Positions 41,367-50,714 of a stretch of 64,000 bases of DNA are shown piece by piece (the stretch's first letter is position 1; every line of letters starts with the position of its first letter). The stretch is from Angelobacter sp036557225 (GTDB lineage Bacteria > Acidobacteriota > Terriglobia > Terriglobales > Acidobacteriaceae): positions 1-64,000 of the forward strand of contig DATBHX010000071.1 in the NCBI GenBank assembly GCA_036557225.1. Reading direction: 5' to 3'. Both the position numbers and the translations under genes were made by a program. The notes beneath the pieces were generated by a model that saw only the letters and a list, made by a program, of their open reading frames with translations, did not search any database and had not been told where the DNA came from.

Positions 41367-42554
41367 ATGAGAGAAGCTGTTGTTGTTACCAGCTCGCGCA
41401 CGGCGCTGGCAAAGTCGTTTCGCGGATCGTTTAACCTCACGCGGCCGGACGACCTGGCCGCGCATTGCATTCAGGATGTTCTGCGTAAGACGCCGAAGCT
41501 CGATTCTGCCGAGATCGAAGATGTTGTGCTGGGCTGCGGGCAGCCACATGGATCGCAAGGGCACAACGTTGCCCGCGTGTCAGCGATGCTCGCGGGGCTT
41601 TCACCATCGGTGGCGGGCCTGACAGTCAATCGCTTCTGCTCTTCCGGGCTGCAGGCAATCGCGATTGCCGCGCACCAGATCATGCATGAAGGCGTGGACG
41701 CGGCGATTGGCGGCGGCGTAGAGAGCATTACCATGGCAGTGCGAGACGCCAGTCCGAATCCCCGGCTGCAGGAAAAGATGCCCGGTGTTTACATGGTGAT
41801 GGGCGAGACGGCCGAAGTGGTGGCCAAGCGCTACAAGGTCAGCCGCCAGGTGCAGGATGAATATTCCCTGCTGAGCCAGCAGCGCACTGCCCGCGCCCAG
41901 CAGGAAGGTTTCTTTCAGAAGGAGATCGCGCCCATCAAGGTCACGCGCGGCATTCTGGACAAGAAGACGAATGAGGTCGTCGGCAAGGAAGAAGTTTGCG
42001 TCGAGAAGGATGAATGCAACCGGCCAGACACTACGCTGGAAGGATTGCTGGGATTGAAGCCGCATTTTGATCCGCACAGCGGCCAGGGGTCGGTGACGGC
42101 CGGCAATTCGTCACAACTTTCTGACGGCGCTTCAGCCACGCTGCTGATGTCGCGCGAGCGAGCGGAGCAACTGGGCATTCCGTATCAGCTGGTTTTCCGC
42201 GGATTTCAGATCGCAGGCTGCAATGCGGACGAAATGGGAATCGGCCCGATCTATGCCGTACCGAAGCTGCTGAAGCGTACCGGCGTGAAGATGTCTGATA
42301 TCGATCTTTGGGAGCTCAACGAGGCATTTGCGGTGCAGGTGATCTATTGTCGCGATCAACTGGGGATCGATCCGGAAAAGCTGAACGTGAACGGCGGCTC
42401 GATTGCCATTGGACATCCGTTTGGCATGACCGGCTCACGCATGGTCGGCTCCATGGCCAATGAGATGGAGCGGCGTAAAGCCCGCTACGGCGTTGTGACA
42501 ATGTGCGTGGGCGGCGGGCAAGGTGCTGCCGGATTGTTTGAACTGGCGAAGTGA
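41367..42554 (+). CDS. Acetyl-CoA acetyltransferase (thiolase)
   Basis: 395 residues. Active-site nucleophile Cys91 in VNRFCSSGLQA, His in GGSIAIGHPFGMTGSR and the second Cys in TMCVGGGQGAAGLFE; the NEAFAVQV loop is present. Degradative or biosynthetic thiolase (acetyl-CoA C-acyltransferase); the neighbouring acyl-CoA dehydrogenases suggest beta-oxidation, but no fadB-type gene is here. The ribosome site AAGGAG lies 4 to 5 bases before the ATG. Confidence 0.95.
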   Translation: MREAVVVTSSRTALAKSFRGSFNLTRPDDLAAHCIQDVLRKTPKLDSAEIEDVVLGCGQPHGSQGHNVARVSAMLAGLSPSVAGLTVNRFCSSGLQAIAIAAHQIMHEGVDAAIGGGVESITMAVRDASPNPRLQEKMPGVYMVMGETAEVVAKRYKVSRQVQDEYSLLSQQRTARAQQEGFFQKEIAPIKVTRGILDKKTNEVVGKEEVCVEKDECNRPDTTLEGLLGLKPHFDPHSGQGSVTAGNSSQLSDGASATLLMSRERAEQLGIPYQLVFRGFQIAGCNADEMGIGPIYAVPKLLKRTGVKMSDIDLWELNEAFAVQVIYCRDQLGIDPEKLNVNGGSIAIGHPFGMTGSRMVGSMANEMERRKARYGVVTMCVGGGQGAAGLFELAK

Positions 42555-42567
42555 GGGAATGCCGGCA

Positions 42568-43365
42568 TTATATTTGCATGCTCAAAGAGCCGGTTTCCGA
42601 ACACGCGCCTTTGGTTGAACTGTAGGAGCCGCCGAAGAAACCGGCGCCGACGTTGCTGGAGGCAACGAATTGTCCATTCGCAACGGTTTGGCCTGTGGAT
42701 CCGGCCGCGCTGTCGTCCAATATCAGGGTGCTTCCGTTGCCCAGCAGGACGGTCGCCGGATCAATGGTGGCAGAGCTGAAGCAAGTTCCGCCCGTTATGG
42801 TAGCAGTGCCTGTGGCAGAGAAAAATCCATGCGCATCCGGACCAGTCTGATTCAGGGTCAAAGTAACATTCGCGCTACCACCGGTGGAGGAAGCAAAGTT
42901 ACCGGTGTAAGTGCCGGAGAAATTGTTGGCTTCATCACTGGCCAATCCCTGCAGGTTGGGGAGGCAGCCGGAACCGGTCACAGAATAGTTGCCGCCAAGG
43001 AACTGCGGATGCGGAATAGTAGGATGCATCATGCCGGTAAAGCTCACTCGCTGGCCGTTGGGGAGCATCGCGGTGAAACTTGCTTCGGTCTCGTTTACCG
43101 TGCCGCTGACTGGTATGTCAGTGGATAAAGGGAAACACGGCGATCCTTGAAAGTGCATAATGCCTGACAAGGACGAGCCGTTCTGTATCAGGCTGCCTAC
43201 CAGAACGAAGTTGGCGACGGATGGGTCTGCGGCAGATTCTGCAACGGTGGAATGGAGCCCGGAATCAAAGCCCATCAACGGGCCAATCTTTCCGCCGCTA
43301 CATCCGAACAGGGTTATGAAGAGCAAAAGGAAGACAGCGAGTCGGTAGCACCCAATACATTTCAT
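42568..43365 (-). CDS. Hypothetical lipoprotein
   Basis: 265 residues; N-terminal hydrophobic segment ends TLFGCSGG, a lipobox. The rest is Ser/Thr/Gly-rich beta-type sequence (GSGCLPNLQGLASDEANNFSGTYTGNF) with periodic Gly-Ser-Thr strands, like other acidobacterial secreted proteins of unknown function. It is inserted antisense between the thiolase and the second acyl-CoA dehydrogenase, so it interrupts the catabolic cluster. Confidence 0.75.
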   Translation of the reverse strand: MKCIGCYRLAVFLLLFITLFGCSGGKIGPLMGFDSGLHSTVAESAADPSVANFVLVGSLIQNGSSLSGIMHFQGSPCFPLSTDIPVSGTVNETEASFTAMLPNGQRVSFTGMMHPTIPHPQFLGGNYSVTGSGCLPNLQGLASDEANNFSGTYTGNFASSTGGSANVTLTLNQTGPDAHGFFSATGTATITGGTCFSSATIDPATVLLGNGSTLILDDSAAGSTGQTVANGQFVASSNVGAGFFGGSYSSTKGACSETGSLSMQI

Positions 43366-43469
43366 TTGAGAGCCTTCTCACGGCCACACTCAAAGCATAG
43401 GCATAGCAACCGGTGAGGCGATGCGGGTGAGAGTATAGCACCGGTGATGAATACTTAAGGACAAACAGT

Positions 43470-45248
43470 ATGCCCACTACGACCACTTTTGATGCGGCAC
43501 GCAAGGGAGCGGGATTTCTGCTGGAAGAGATCACGCCGGAAGAAGTCTTTACCCGTGAAGATCTGAGCGACGAGCATCGCGCAGTCGGGCAAATGGTGGA
43601 AGAGTTCTGGACCAATGAGGTTGAGCCGAACCTGGCGGCGATCCGGGAGAAGCGACCCGGGGTAGCGCTGGAGATCCTGCGAAAATCGGCCAAGCTGGGT
43701 CTGCTGGGAATCTCCGTGCCGGAGAAATTCGGGGGCATGGAGATGGACCTGCCTTCGGTGATGGTAGTGGCTGAGGTGATGGGCCGCGATGCATCGTATG
43801 CCGGCTGGCACTCGGCGCATACCGGCATTGGCTCGCTGCCGATTCTGTTCTTCGGCACTGAGGCGCAGAAAGAAAAATATCTGCCCAGACTGGTCAAGGG
43901 CGAACTGCTGGCCGCCTATGCGCTCACCGAACCATTGGCTGGATCGGATGCGCTGGCTGCGCGCACGCGGGCCGATCTGAGCCCTGACGGCAAGCACTAC
44001 ATCCTGAATGGCCAGAAGATGTGGATCACCAACGGCGGCGCAGCGGATATATTCATTGTGTTTGCCAAGGTGGGTGGCGAGAAGTTTACCGCATTCATCG
44101 TGGAGCGCGCGTTTGGCGGGCTGACCAGCGGCGCGGAAGAGCACAAGATGGGTATCCGCGGCAGCTCGACTACGGCCATCTACTTTGACAACGTGCGAGT
44201 GCCGCTGGAAAACGTACTGGGCGAGGTTGGGCGCGGCCACGTGATTGCGTTCAACATCCTGAACCTTGGCCGGCTCAAGCTGGGGCCGGCGGTGATGGGA
44301 GCAGCTAAAAACATTCTTGCCACCAGCATCAAGTACGCCAAGCAGCGCAAGGCTTTTGGCGTTCCGATTGCGAGCTTTGGCGCCATGCAGCACAAGCTGG
44401 CGGAGATGGCCATCCGCATTTTCGCGACCGAGTCGATGGCGTGGCGCGTGGTGGGAATGATTGAAGCGCAGCTGAGCAGCGTTGATCACGCGGCCTCTGA
44501 CGCGGCCCACGCGGAGCTAAAGGCTGTGGAAGAGTACGCTGCTGAATGCTCGATGGTGAAGGTGTTTGCCGCGGAGATGCTGGACTACGTGGCAGATGAA
44601 GGCGTGCAAATCCACGGTGGCTATGGTTTTCATCAGGACTACATGGTGGAGCGTGCGTATCGCGATGCTCGTATTAACCGCTTGTTTGAAGGCACCAGCG
44701 AGATCAACCGGCTGGTGATCAGCGGCATGCCGCTCAAGCGGGCGGCGCGGGGAACACTGCCGCTGCTGGACGCGGCGCGCAAAGTTCTTAAGACGGCTCT
44801 TGACCGCCCGGCCAATCTTGCGGCCGAGCCCGCGAACGATGAAGAAACGCGTTTGGTGCGGAATGCAAAGGCGATCGGGCTGTTGGTATTGGGTGTAGCC
44901 GATGCGAAGTTCGGCGCAGAGCTGGAGAAGCAGCAGGAGATCGTGATGAGTCTCTCCGACATTTTTATGGAGACCTTCGCCATGGAGTCGACACTGCTGC
45001 GCTGTCGCAAACTGGGCGCAGCAGAAAGCGCCGCGGCTTCAGCCATCTGTTCCGTTTTCCTGCGTGATGCCATGAACCGAATCCAGGCAGCAGCGCAGAC
45101 GATCCTGGGCGGCTGTTCCTCCGGCAGAGACCTTCATGGACAAATGGAGGCGTTGCGCCGCCTAGCAGAGCACGATCCGGTAAATGCGATCAGGTTGCGC
45201 CGCAACATTACCGAAGCTCTGCTCGACCGCGAGCGTTACATCTTTTAG
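43470..45248 (+). CDS. Long-chain acyl-CoA dehydrogenase (VLCAD/FadE-like)
   Basis: 592 residues, longer than short-chain family members. The core (about 40-440) has VPEKFGGMEMDLP, AYALTEPLAGSDALAARTRA, ILNGQKMWITNGG, KMGIRGSSTTAIYF and QIHGGYGFHQDYMVERAYRDARINRLFEGTSEI with the catalytic Glu of FEGTSEI. About 150 further residues follow, as in membrane-associated VLCAD/ACAD9 types. Likely oxidises longer acyl-CoA than the 37934 gene. Downstream, the next gene is antisense. Confidence 0.94.
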   Translation: MPTTTTFDAARKGAGFLLEEITPEEVFTREDLSDEHRAVGQMVEEFWTNEVEPNLAAIREKRPGVALEILRKSAKLGLLGISVPEKFGGMEMDLPSVMVVAEVMGRDASYAGWHSAHTGIGSLPILFFGTEAQKEKYLPRLVKGELLAAYALTEPLAGSDALAARTRADLSPDGKHYILNGQKMWITNGGAADIFIVFAKVGGEKFTAFIVERAFGGLTSGAEEHKMGIRGSSTTAIYFDNVRVPLENVLGEVGRGHVIAFNILNLGRLKLGPAVMGAAKNILATSIKYAKQRKAFGVPIASFGAMQHKLAEMAIRIFATESMAWRVVGMIEAQLSSVDHAASDAAHAELKAVEEYAAECSMVKVFAAEMLDYVADEGVQIHGGYGFHQDYMVERAYRDARINRLFEGTSEINRLVISGMPLKRAARGTLPLLDAARKVLKTALDRPANLAAEPANDEETRLVRNAKAIGLLVLGVADAKFGAELEKQQEIVMSLSDIFMETFAMESTLLRCRKLGAAESAAASAICSVFLRDAMNRIQAAAQTILGGCSSGRDLHGQMEALRRLAEHDPVNAIRLRRNITEALLDRERYIF

Positions 45249-45275
45249 CCGCCGAATCAGAAATGAATGGTCTCG

Positions 45276-46574
45276 CTACTTCAGTTGTGGGATTGCTTCC
45301 AGTTCCTTCTCGTCAATCTTCTTCAATCCCAGACGCTTTTGCAGCCAGCGGTAACGGTCAACGCGGGCGGTCGCGTTGAGAGCGTGAGATGCGTCATAAA
45401 TCGTCATCTGCTTGTCGCGGGAACTGAAGGCGCCGAGATAGCGCTGGGCCAGCGCCTTGTAATCCACGAGCGAGAGGTTGGGTGGATGATCCGCGGAGGC
45501 AAATTGAAGGAAGATGCTTTCACTGGTGGTGTGGCCCAGAAAATAAACCGGATCGTCATAGGCATATTCGCGGAAGTAATCGCGGACGCGGTCCTCGCCG
45601 ATCTCTTTGACGTGCGCAGTGGTTTGAGGATCACGGCCGGCGAAGGCGTCTTCTTCATCGAAATAGCCGCTGGCCATGAGCACATAACAGCAGATGCGGG
45701 TCTCCACGCCGGCCAGGATGGCCCCGACGTGCGCATCCCAGCTGTGGCCGACGTAGGCGATGCGTTTGGGATCAACGGTGTGGCGAACGAGGAGCAGATC
45801 AACGGCGCGGCGCAGGTCGATCACCTGGTGCAGAGAGGCGTCACTCTGCTGCTGGGCGGCTTCCAGCGGGTCTTTTTCCAGCGGAGCAAAGTCATGGCGG
45901 ACTTGCGGAGCGTCAATCAAGACAGAGACGACTCCGGCGCGAGCGAAGATGAGAGCTTCTTCCAGGAACTCATCCTTGTTGGCGAAAGGCGAGCCTTGCT
46001 TGAGCCAGTGTCCCCAGATGATGGCCGGGTGATTGTCGCCGCCGCGCGGCAGTACCAGGTAAGCGGGCACGCGGTCGCCGCTGGCACCGGCATAGTTGAG
46101 CTCGATGAGCATGACGTCGCCGCGCTTTTCGATGTTGGTCTCACGCAGCTCCAGACCGGACTTGCTGTCGTAGTCGAAGCGCGAGATCAAATCCGGGTAG
46201 CTGGGTTTGGGCGGCTCGTCGGTTGGAGGAGCCGATCGCTGCTGGGTGACGGTCGGCGCAGGTGCTGGGGGCGGAGCTTGTGCCGGGGCTGCCGATTGGG
46301 CAAAGAACGGCAACGCAGCTGGAGACGGTGTAGGCGAGGGGGCTGTTCCCGGCGTGCCGCCCAACGGCGTCGGATTGGGCGAAGGTGTCGGGGTTGGCGT
46401 CTCAGTGGGAAGCCGCTTGGGAGTGGGTGTGGGAGAAGCGCTGGGAGACGGAGTCGCAGTTGGCGTAGGCGTAAAAATGGGTGTAGGACTCACAGTCGGC
46501 GAAGGCGTAGGCGTCTGTGCCACTGCTCCTGCGGCCAGCATAAAGACGATGATCGAAATCCGTAGAATTCGCAT
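45276..46574 (-). CDS. Secreted alpha/beta hydrolase with Pro/Thr-rich linker
   Basis: 432 residues. Signal peptide (about 1-19, LAAGAVAQ), then a low-complexity linker from about 20 to 110 made of PTP, PSP and TPTPTA runs, then the hydrolase: HPAIIWGHWLKQGSP, YVGHSWDAHVG with nucleophile Ser, and a C-terminal DASHALNATARVDRYRWLQKRL with His. This is the dienelactone hydrolase/acetyl-xylan esterase-like group. The linker probably spans the periplasm or wall to hold the enzyme away from the membrane. The antisense frame of the same size is a mirror of the repeat-rich linker. Confidence 0.85.
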   Translation of the reverse strand: MRILRISIIVFMLAAGAVAQTPTPSPTVSPTPIFTPTPTATPSPSASPTPTPKRLPTETPTPTPSPNPTPLGGTPGTAPSPTPSPAALPFFAQSAAPAQAPPPAPAPTVTQQRSAPPTDEPPKPSYPDLISRFDYDSKSGLELRETNIEKRGDVMLIELNYAGASGDRVPAYLVLPRGGDNHPAIIWGHWLKQGSPFANKDEFLEEALIFARAGVVSVLIDAPQVRHDFAPLEKDPLEAAQQQSDASLHQVIDLRRAVDLLLVRHTVDPKRIAYVGHSWDAHVGAILAGVETRICCYVLMASGYFDEEDAFAGRDPQTTAHVKEIGEDRVRDYFREYAYDDPVYFLGHTTSESIFLQFASADHPPNLSLVDYKALAQRYLGAFSSRDKQMTIYDASHALNATARVDRYRWLQKRLGLKKIDEKELEAIPQLK

Positions 46575-46749
46575 GCAGGTTCCGGCTGAGTCCGATTTAT
46601 GGCTTATAACACTTTAACCCGAAGTGGCCTTTCTTTGTCGAGATGCGCGGGAGCGGCTCTTGGTTGGACACCAGCCAGGGGGCCCTGTTCGTCAATACCG
46701 TCCCCGAATGATGCCGGAAAGAATCATCCTCCTTTGTTGGCCAACGCGG

Positions 46750-47142
46750 CTAATCGCTGCTACCAGCTTGCGCGTTATCGATGAACCTGAACGAGTCCTC
46801 CACATACTGCTGAAAGGCGTCGGCGCCGGCTTCGCTGCGCTCGTGCCCCTGGTTCTGTACCATGAAGTCCAGCTCAAACAAGGCGCTCAGGTGGCCAAGA
46901 TCCGCCCGCTGTTCGGTCCATGAGAGACTATCGTAGTTTGCCTCCTGAAAAATATATGGGACCAGGGAAGTGCGGGCCTTGTGGTCGGCATGCGTGGGGA
47001 ATCCGATGGAGTTCAGGCAGTCTTCCATCAGCAGAAGCCGGCGTACGCGCACGTTGCCGATGGGGTCCATGTCGAATTCATGGTCGATGGCCGATTTGAT
47101 CTGCTGCCGCAGCAACGCTATGACTTCAGGGACGGTCTTCAT
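46750..47142 (-). CDS. Hypothetical protein, helical
   Basis: 130 residues from ATG 47142 (MKTVPEVIALLRQQIKSAIDHEFD). Charged helical segments such as IGNVRVRRLLLMEDCLNSIGFP and SWTEQRADLGHLSALFELDF. The frame continues open upstream to 47475, but that part overlaps the M48 gene antisense and looks artificial. No family recognised. Divergent from the M48-like gene. Confidence 0.6.
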   Translation of the reverse strand: MKTVPEVIALLRQQIKSAIDHEFDMDPIGNVRVRRLLLMEDCLNSIGFPTHADHKARTSLVPYIFQEANYDSLSWTEQRADLGHLSALFELDFMVQNQGHERSEAGADAFQQYVEDSFRFIDNAQAGSSD

Positions 47143-47268
47143 TGGCGCCGATGATTGTAGCTGCGATTCGGGCGCCGGCGCGACAATGGCGCTTGCCCCG
47201 GCGCAAAATCTGGTGCTAATCTCAGGTTCCGATTCATCCCATTCCTGGGCTGAATGGGCGGAGACCTC

Positions 47269-49113
47269 ATGAGCAGCGCTGATTCCAGGGCGGGGAACTT
47301 CGCTCCCCGAAATCCTGAAACCTTTTTTGCGGCGCAGAAGCGCAACCGCCGGGCCACCTGGCGCATGTCTGCTCTCTGCGCCTTTGCGGCGTTCATCATG
47401 GGCGTTCCGCTGACGTTGGTGCTCACACCGCTGCTCTATGTGCTCACGCTGGCCGGGGCGGAGATCGTCAATCATTTTTCTCCGCTGCCGCCGGAGTTCT
47501 GGCAGAACGCGAATGACCTGGCGAAGTTTGGTGTACGCGTGGCCGACTACGTTCTTAACCAGAAGGGCACACTTGATCCACAGGAACTGGCAATTGGACT
47601 AGCTCTGGTGCTCCTGCCCGGAATGGTGATGGCGTTTGGCTTGTGGATTGGCATGCTGATTCTCTTTCGTCGCGGCGGCGTGGGTGGAGCGCTGGCCAGC
47701 CTGAACGCGCGTGAGCCCAATCCATCTGATCTGAAAGAGCTGCAGCTGGCCGACGCCGCACAGGAGATGGCCATAGCCGCCGGATTGCCCGCGCCCAAAC
47801 TGATGCTGGTGGATTCCACGGGCGCCAACGCCGCCGCGATCGGTACGTGCGGGGTCGATGCGCGTATTGTGATCTCGCGCCGGCTGATTGACGACCTCGA
47901 TCGTGAGCAGCTGCAGGCCATCCTGGCGCATCTGGTGGGATCGATCGGCAATGGCGACCTGCGTATTGCGTTCACCGTAACCAGCGTGTTTGAAACCTGT
48001 GGGCTCCTGGTGAACCTCATCAACGCGCCGTTTGGGAGGGAATCGCGCGGCCGCATCTGGCGCATTCTGCGTTACATTTTTTCCCGCCAAACCCCGGACC
48101 AGAAGGCGGCAGAGGCTGCCGCGATTGCTGAGTCGCTGGCAGGCTCACTGGACGTGAACGACACTGATATTGATCGTTATTTCAACACGCCGAATCCCGG
48201 GTTGTTCCGCAAGCTGTTCCGGATCATCTTCTTCCCCTTTCTCTTTACCAACCTGGCGGTGGAGATCACGCTCTGGTTTTTCCTGAATATCCTGCTGGGG
48301 CCATGCATGGCGCTGCTGTGGCGTACGCGCCGCTACCTGGCGGACGCCAGTGCAGTGGAGCTCACGCGGAATCCTGACGCGCTGGCCACCGCATTGCAGC
48401 GGCTCAGTGAAGATAATTCCACGCTGCAGGGCGGCGAGTGGGCCACACATCTGTTCGTGGTGAATCCGACCGGCGACCGCACGTTGCGTAGCTCCGAGCC
48501 GAGCGAAGATCAGAAGCGCAAAGCCATGGAAGCATGGGCGGCTACCGCGCATCTGTCAGGCAGTTCTGGCGCCGCACCGCAAGACTACGCAGCCATGCGT
48601 AAGGAAATGCTGTTTACGGGCCTGGCGTTCGCCCGGGGAGATCAGAAAGCCGTCGCGCGAATGCAGGCGATGGCGCAGCTCATGGGTGGAGCTCACGCGA
48701 TGGGATTGCATGACATACCCAACCCGGCGGACATTGTCGCGGCCCAAAAGGGTGATCGCGCCGCGATGGCGCGCTTGCGCGCCCTGCGCGAGGTGAACCA
48801 GCCCGAACGCGGCGGGCGGCGCGGACAATCCGGCCTGCAGATCCAGAGCTTTGTCTCATTTCATCCTCCGCTCAAGAAGCGGGCGAAGAAGCTGCAGCGC
48901 ATGGGCTCGCACCTGATAGCGCCGGAGCGGCACACTGGTGTAGCCCTGAAGGTTTTTATGACTGTGCTTTACCTGATCATCGTGCCGCTGCTGACGGTGG
49001 CCGCCGGGCTCATGCTGATCGTCATCGCCATGATGATCGGGTTGAATCTGATGATGCTGGCGCTATGGCTGACGGCGATCCACTGGATTTTTGTGTGGTG
49101 GAACGGGCGGTGA
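47269..49113 (+). CDS. M48-like membrane protein lacking the zinc site (pseudopeptidase)
   Basis: 614 residues from ATG 47269 (GGAG five bases upstream; an ATG at 47254 adds five). Two N-terminal transmembrane helices, an M48/HtpX-like domain, and C-terminal helices near the end. The peptidase core is recognisable: AAIGTCGVDARIVISRRLIDDLDREQLQAILAH, RYLADASAVELTRNPDAL. But the HExxH zinc motif reads H221-L-V-G-S, and the RExxAD third ligand reads RRYLAD, so most metal ligands are gone. A mid-protein hydrophobic block (about 310-350) adds further helices. So a structural or regulatory role is more likely than proteolysis. Confidence 0.87.
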   Translation: MSSADSRAGNFAPRNPETFFAAQKRNRRATWRMSALCAFAAFIMGVPLTLVLTPLLYVLTLAGAEIVNHFSPLPPEFWQNANDLAKFGVRVADYVLNQKGTLDPQELAIGLALVLLPGMVMAFGLWIGMLILFRRGGVGGALASLNAREPNPSDLKELQLADAAQEMAIAAGLPAPKLMLVDSTGANAAAIGTCGVDARIVISRRLIDDLDREQLQAILAHLVGSIGNGDLRIAFTVTSVFETCGLLVNLINAPFGRESRGRIWRILRYIFSRQTPDQKAAEAAAIAESLAGSLDVNDTDIDRYFNTPNPGLFRKLFRIIFFPFLFTNLAVEITLWFFLNILLGPCMALLWRTRRYLADASAVELTRNPDALATALQRLSEDNSTLQGGEWATHLFVVNPTGDRTLRSSEPSEDQKRKAMEAWAATAHLSGSSGAAPQDYAAMRKEMLFTGLAFARGDQKAVARMQAMAQLMGGAHAMGLHDIPNPADIVAAQKGDRAAMARLRALREVNQPERGGRRGQSGLQIQSFVSFHPPLKKRAKKLQRMGSHLIAPERHTGVALKVFMTVLYLIIVPLLTVAAGLMLIVIAMMIGLNLMMLALWLTAIHWIFVWWNGR

Positions 49114-49264
49114 GGAATGTCAAGGTCGCTATTAGATACCATCTGGATTTGTTGTTTGGCGCAAGGTCCCTCAGGGCTACTCGCGTGCTGAAGAAAGCGC
49201 CCGCTCGCTTAACGCCCTTCGGGATGACGACGATTTAAGGTAAGAGCTCTCGTTTTAAAAGCGT

Positions 49265-49537
49265 TTACGCCGCCAGATCGCCGGGCGAGAGCTCGTCGAC
49301 ATAGCACCAAACCCACGCTTCCCCCGGCTCGATGGAACGAATGAGCGGATGCTTGCTGCGATGAAAGTGCTTGGTGGCGTGCTTGTTCTTGGATGAATCA
49401 CAGCAGCCGACGTGGCCGCACTCCAGGCAGAGCCGCAGGTGGACCCAGGTGTCGCCCATCTTGACGCATTCTTCACACACATGCGTGTCCGTCTTGGTGA
49501 TCTTGATTTGCTTCACGTGCGTGCAGCTTTCTGCCAT
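49265..49537 (-). CDS. UBP-type zinc finger protein
   Basis: 90 residues matching a UBP/ZnF domain (as in deubiquitinases and HDAC6): CTHVKQI, CEECVKMGDTWVHLRLCLECGHVGCCDSSKNKHATKHFH, then PLIRSIEPGEAWVWCYVDE. The zinc ligands (Cys/His) are intact. In eukaryotes the domain binds the C-terminus of ubiquitin; bacterial stand-alone copies occur in acidobacteria and actinobacteria, of unknown role. It starts 9 bp after the DUF5996 gene, so the two form an operon. Confidence 0.93.
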   Translation of the reverse strand: MAESCTHVKQIKITKTDTHVCEECVKMGDTWVHLRLCLECGHVGCCDSSKNKHATKHFHRSKHPLIRSIEPGEAWVWCYVDELSPGDLAA

Positions 49538-49546
49538 GATTTCTCC

Positions 49547-50551
49547 TTATGCCGCTCCCGCAGCTGGTTCCAGCGGACGTTCCAGGGCCTTGCGGTCCCA
49601 CTTGCCAAGCGTCGCCCCGGCTTCATAGGTGCTCTGCAAAAAATCGAGCAGGGTCTGTGTCGGCGACGCGGCAGTGCGCACCTGCTCATGCATCAGCAGG
49701 AATTCGCCCATCTGCTGGTTGTAAAACGCCGCACCGGGCTGGACCTGCTGTTTGGAGAAACCCTGCGGCTCCGGCGCAGCGTAACAATAGAACGCTGCAT
49801 CCTTCAGGTCGCCGCCACCGGGCCACCAGCCCGCGCTGATGACTTCGTGCGAGTACGCTTCCTGCATGATCTTACGCAGAACAGGATCAGGATCGTTGCG
49901 CGGCGGGGCCAGCCGGCCGGAAAAGCGCGTAACCGCCAGATCAAAGCTGCCCCAGAAGAAATGCACCGGGCTCGACTTGCCGACAAAGCGCGAGCGGAAG
50001 ACCTTGAAGACGTCGTCAATCGAGACCAGGGCGCGCCAGAAGTTGCGGGCATATTCCTTGTCGTAAGAGGCGTGCACGTGGTCCTGGTCGAAGGCGATGG
50101 GATTGGCAATCTCCACCGGCATCTTCCAGATTTTTACGTCGATATCGAGGGCATGCAGCGCCGCCATCAACTCGTGGTAGAAATCGGCCACGGAGCGCGG
50201 CGCGAGCGGAATGGTCCTGCTGGCGGGATCGCAAGTCTTGATCAGCAGCTGGTGCTCGAGAAAATCAAACTCAATTTCAAAGACGCGCTCACCATACGGA
50301 ATGACCGAGGTGGTCAGGCCGCGCGCGGTGACCTGGAGCGCCACGTTCCACCAGTGATTGACTTTGGGCGTGAGCGCCAGCCGCACCTTGCCGACGATCT
50401 GGGTCCACATGTGCAGGGTCTCGCGCGTGTCCTTCCAGGCATCGGGAGGTAGCGCGGGCCAACAGGTTGCAGAATCGGAAACAGCGGTGTGGCGAAGGTC
50501 AATGTGTGCGGACTTCTCAGTTTTCTCCAGCTTGTCAGTCTTTTGACTCAT
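49547..50551 (-). CDS. DUF5996 family protein
   Basis: 334 residues from ATG 50551 (MSQKTDKLEK); ATG/longer starts to 50569 add six. Conserved features: WPALPPDAWKDTRETLHMWTQIVGKVRL at the N-terminus, PKVNHWWNVALQVTARGL, VHFFWGSFDLAVTRFSGR and the late SAGWWPGGGDLKDAAFYCYAAPEPQGF, rich in Trp and His. This is the DUF5996 signature. Function unknown; no signal peptide. It is co-directional with, and closely spaced to, the UBP zinc-finger gene. Confidence 0.85.
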   Translation of the reverse strand: MSQKTDKLEKTEKSAHIDLRHTAVSDSATCWPALPPDAWKDTRETLHMWTQIVGKVRLALTPKVNHWWNVALQVTARGLTTSVIPYGERVFEIEFDFLEHQLLIKTCDPASRTIPLAPRSVADFYHELMAALHALDIDVKIWKMPVEIANPIAFDQDHVHASYDKEYARNFWRALVSIDDVFKVFRSRFVGKSSPVHFFWGSFDLAVTRFSGRLAPPRNDPDPVLRKIMQEAYSHEVISAGWWPGGGDLKDAAFYCYAAPEPQGFSKQQVQPGAAFYNQQMGEFLLMHEQVRTAASPTQTLLDFLQSTYEAGATLGKWDRKALERPLEPAAGAA

Positions 50552-50714
50552 GGGACCGCTCCAAAACAAACAGTATAGTCATTGGATGCGGCCCAGACGA
50601 GCGGGGCAGGTCACTGTATCTCGCGCACCAGCCGATGCGTGGCCGCTAGCGCAGTGAGCTTGACATTGAAAACGAGCGCCGAAGACCAGCATCCGGAGTT
50701 CAAGCATCTGGAAT

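Noticed and set aside
45267..46565. 432-codon plus-strand frame rich in GVGVG
   Set aside because: Mirror image of the Pro/Thr-repeat esterase on the minus strand, which has a signal peptide and a catalytic GHSWD motif.
46750..47475. 241-codon version of the hypothetical gene next to the M48 gene
   Set aside because: The first 111 codons overlap the M48 coding region antisense; only the part from ATG 47142 looks like protein.
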